This document shows, piece by piece, positions 7,247-9,026 of a stretch of DNA of 9,026 bases. Positions within the stretch are counted from its first letter, which is position 1, and every line of letters begins with the position of its first letter. The DNA is taken from NCBI GenBank assembly GCA_937973935.1, contig CALJJF010000250.1, positions 1 through 9,026 on the forward strand, given 5' to 3'. Under the pieces are notes generated by a model that did not search any database, was not told the origin of the DNA, and saw only the letters and a program-made list of their open reading frames with translations. The stretch comes from MKRK01 sp001896915. GTDB taxonomy: Bacteria > Bacillota > Clostridia > Oscillospirales > Acutalibacteraceae. A program made the translations under genes and the position numbers.

Positions 7247-7603
7247 TCAGTTAAAAAATTTGTCTATGGTTTGTATCAGCCGTTCTGCCTGAAACGGTTT
7301 CACGATATAGTCCACCGCACCGCTTTGAATGGCTTCCAGCACGATCGCTTCCTGCCGCACAGAAGAACAAATGACAACCTTTGCATTTTTATCTCTGTCT
7401 TTGATTTCCCGCAGCGCTTCTATGCCGTCCATGCCGGGCATGGCAATATCCATCAGGACAAGATCGGGACAGGAGCTTTCATATTTTTCAATCGCTTCTC
7501 TGCCGTTTTCCGCCTCGATGATTTTATAGGTTTTTGATAGAATATTCTTAATCATCATTCGCATAAAGGCTGCATCATCCACTATCATAATCACTTTTTC
7601 CAT
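7247..7603 (-). CDS. cheY: Chemotaxis response regulator CheY
   Basis: CheY is a single-domain receiver that carries the chemotaxis signal from CheA to the flagellar switch. From the chosen start it has 118 residues, the usual length. The acidic pocket D9-D10 lies in MIVDDAAFMRMM, the phosphoacceptor is D52 in LVLMDIAMPGMDG, the switch hydroxyl residue is S80 in VVICSS (Ser also in Bacillus subtilis CheY), and K102 lies in IVKPFQAERL. No output domain follows, and the sequence is very like B. subtilis CheY (VDDAAFMRMMIK, VKPFQA). Two in-frame ATG codons at 7618 and 7615 lack a well-placed ribosome site, whereas GGGGA (7613-7609) sits five bases before 7603. Its place between fliY, a likely partner or phosphatase, and fliO matches the B. 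subtilis operon. The kinase and receptors are not in the window. Confidence 0.96.
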   Translation of the reverse strand: MEKVIMIVDDAAFMRMMIKNILSKTYKIIEAENGREAIEKYESSCPDLVLMDIAMPGMDGIEALREIKDRDKNAKVVICSSVRQEAIVLEAIQSGAVDYIVKPFQAERLIQTIDKFFN

Positions 7604-7608
7604 ATATG

Positions 7609-7613
7609 TCCCC
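7609..7613 (-). promoter_or_regulatory. Shine-Dalgarno sequence of cheY
   Basis: The minus strand reads GGGGA, then CATAT, then the ATG at 7603. It favours this start over the upstream ATG-ATG pair at 7618/7615, which have only CCGGA directly against them. Confidence 0.6.
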
Positions 7614-7643
7614 ATCATTCCGGCATTTTGATTTCTATTACAT

Positions 7644-8726
7644 TTATGACAAAATATTATTATTGGAGACGATCTCCGTAATTCTTACGCCGAAATTATC
7701 ATCGATGACTACCACATCGCCCTTTGCAAACAGCTGACCGTTCACGATAATGTCCACCGGGTCTCCCGCCTGCTTGTCCAGCTCCACAATGTTGCCGGGT
7801 CTCAGGTCAAGGATGTCCTTGATGAGTTTCTTTGTTCTGCCGATTTCAACAGTGATTTCCAAAGGAACGCCCAAAATCAAATTGAAATTTCCTTGGTTGT
7901 TGTTGGCCTGAAAATTGCTGTCATCCTCGTCAAAATTTTGATAGGTAAAGGGCTTCACGGAAACCTGTCCGTTTATCGGCGTTTCGTATTCCTCCTGAGC
8001 GGTTACCTCCGCCTCTTTGCTCTGCATCTGCTGACCGTCTTGTGCTTCTTTCCGTTCCGGTTCAGTTTCCTCTTGAATACTCAGCGCACTCTCAACCAGC
8101 TCTTTTGTGAAATCCAGGGGGATCAGCATCAGGAATTCCATATGTATGGTGTTATCAATGACCAGTTTCAGCGCCGCTACCGTTATATTTTCACCGAAAC
8201 GAAGTGCTTCTGCCTTTTCGGGAATGCCATCCACTGCTTCTGCTTCCCCCAGAATCACTTCCACAGGCTTATGAAAATATTCTGTCAGTGCCTTTGCCGC
8301 TGCCTGCGTCATAGGGTTGACTACTTCAACTAGACCGCTGAAATGAATTTTTTCCAGCTCGTTATCTTTGTTTTCCTCCGCTTCGCCGGATAATAAGATA
8401 TTTACCATTGATTTGATATCAATATTTTTCATAATAAAATAAACTTCGCCCGCGTTATCCTGCTCTACATTCCTATCTGAAAATTCCAACCGAATACCCG
8501 CCGCCGGCTGGTAGCTGCTTGTCTCGATTTCTGCTAAAGTTACAATACTTTCCACCTTGATGAATGAATGCTTTCCCAACAATGAGGTCAATTCTGTTGC
8601 TGCCGCTTCCATTGCGGTGTTCAGGATTTCCTGCAGGGTGTCTTGCTCAATGCTCGACAATCTGAATATATCCTTTTGTAATTCTTCATTCATTTCTGTG
8701 TCTCTTTCTATCATACCGTTGACCAT
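7644..8726 (-). CDS. fliY: Flagellar motor switch protein FliY (CheC-like domain plus FliN/SpoA domain)
   Basis: The protein has 360 residues (378 in Bacillus subtilis FliY). Residues about 25-215 are CheC-like, with two copies of the phosphatase pattern D/S-x3-E-x2-N: D29-E33-N36 in DTLQEILN and S130-E134-N137 in SGLVEVVN. A hydrophilic, acidic and Gln/Asn-rich linker spans about 216-280. The C-terminal FliN/SpoA domain (about 282-355) contains LGVPLEITVEIGRTKKLIKD, RPGNIVELDKQAGDPVDI and VVVIDDNFGVRIT, the standard C-ring pattern. In B. subtilis FliY is both a C-ring subunit and a CheY-P phosphatase; the same double role is inferred here from E and N residues at both sites. The N-terminus lacks an obvious EIDALL-type CheY-binding peptide. 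GAGGCG lies six bases before ATG 8726; fliM ends 17 bp upstream and cheY follows at 40 bp. In-frame ATGs at codons 5 and 12 are weaker start alternatives. Confidence 0.94.
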   Translation of the reverse strand: MVNGMIERDTEMNEELQKDIFRLSSIEQDTLQEILNTAMEAAATELTSLLGKHSFIKVESIVTLAEIETSSYQPAAGIRLEFSDRNVEQDNAGEVYFIMKNIDIKSMVNILLSGEAEENKDNELEKIHFSGLVEVVNPMTQAAAKALTEYFHKPVEVILGEAEAVDGIPEKAEALRFGENITVAALKLVIDNTIHMEFLMLIPLDFTKELVESALSIQEETEPERKEAQDGQQMQSKEAEVTAQEEYETPINGQVSVKPFTYQNFDEDDSNFQANNNQGNFNLILGVPLEITVEIGRTKKLIKDILDLRPGNIVELDKQAGDPVDIIVNGQLFAKGDVVVIDDNFGVRITEIVSNNNILS

Positions 8727-8743
8727 TCAGAACGCCTCTTTTC

Positions 8744-9026
8744 CTAAAGTACCTGATTGATTTTGATTTGCTTTTTATTTCGCTTCACGCCGGGAATCCC
8801 GTAAAACCATGTCTTGTCCCCCACATTGAGCTTGATTTCGCTGTCCAGAGTCTTGTCCAGGTGAATGACATCACCGATCTGTAAATTTATGATTTCCTTT
8901 AAGGATAAAGTGGTTTCGCCCAAAATCCCCACAATTTCCAGTGGTGAATCAGTGATATGGGATATGATTGTATCCTTATTGGTGTTGTCCTTGAGTGCAT
9001 CCACTCTTTTTTTATGCGCATACATA
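8744..9026 (-). CDS. fliM: Flagellar motor switch protein FliM (C-terminal part, cut by window edge)
   Basis: Only the last 93 or so residues are visible; the frame is open to the right edge, and the ATG at 9025 is most likely an internal methionine, since FliM is normally about 330 residues long. The visible part is the C-terminal SpoA/FliN-like domain: LEIVGILGETTLSLKEIINL, then IGDVIHLDKTLDSEIKLNVG, then FYGIPGVKRNKKQIKI, matching the FliM consensus (LG.t.itl.e.l.LqvGDvi.Ld, then f.g.pG). This domain assembles with FliY/FliN in the lower C-ring. The gene ends with TAG at 8746-8744, 17 bp before fliY, as in Bacillus subtilis. The N-terminal CheY-P-binding peptide and the middle domain that binds FliG lie outside the window. 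It could formally be another SpoA-domain protein, but the order fliM-fliY-cheY-fliO makes FliM by far the likeliest. Confidence 0.92.
   Translation of the reverse strand, partial: MYAHKKRVDALKDNTNKDTIISHITDSPLEIVGILGETTLSLKEIINLQIGDVIHLDKTLDSEIKLNVGDKTWFYGIPGVKRNKKQIKINQVL

Noticed and set aside
7604..7618. Longer cheY with five extra residues (MMGTY)
   Set aside because: The two upstream ATGs have no ribosome site at useful spacing, and the shorter start matches CheY length and has GGGGA five bases before it.
7973..7980. GCCGATAA on the minus strand, identical to a sigma-28 -10 element
   Set aside because: No TAAA-like -35 element is found about 15 bases upstream (the plus strand there reads TGAG), and it is inside the FliY linker coding region.
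7893..8333. Open frame of 146 codons on the plus strand
   Set aside because: It is antisense to fliY, with Cys/Phe/His-rich composition and no recognisable domain.

Overview
The window is one uninterrupted run of twelve flagellar genes, all on the minus strand. Read in the direction of transcription (right to left) the order is: fliM (3' end only), fliY, cheY, fliO, fliP, fliQ, fliR, flhB, flhA, a fliA/sigD-type sigma factor, a rod gene of the FlgF/FlgG family, and the start of a second FlgF/FlgG-family gene cut by the left edge. Gaps are -4 to about 45 bp. No stretch near 300 bp lacks a gene, and I see no tRNA, rRNA, CRISPR array, insertion sequence, attachment site or clear intrinsic terminator.

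The layout points to a motile member of the Bacillota, most likely class Clostridia. Reasons: a two-domain FliY (CheC-like plus FliN/SpoA) replaces a simple FliN; a single-domain cheY sits between fliY and fliO, as in the Bacillus subtilis fla/che operon; Shine-Dalgarno sequences are strong and G-rich; and the sigma gene is followed directly by rod genes, an arrangement known from clostridia. FliR and FlhB are separate proteins, unlike the FliR-FlhB fusion of some Clostridium species. I cannot name the genus.

Functionally, positions 7247-9026 hold switch and signalling parts: the FliM and FliY C-ring proteins and the response regulator that controls them. Positions 1883-7232 hold the complete membrane part of the flagellar type III export apparatus (FliO, FliP, FliQ, FliR, FlhB, FlhA). 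Positions 1-1837 hold the late-gene sigma factor and the rod/hook-basal-body proteins, which are export substrates. Co-transcription of sigma with the export gate would link late-gene expression to gate synthesis.

The main departures from the textbook order are: flhF, flhG and the cheB-A-W-C-D block are absent between flhA and the sigma gene; FliY has two recognisable but altered CheC-type sites and no obvious N-terminal CheY-binding peptide; and the sigma gene has two competing start signals around a homopolymer-rich stretch. I found no evidence for a previously undescribed system; this is essentially a well-conserved flagellar operon with a few points worth checking.
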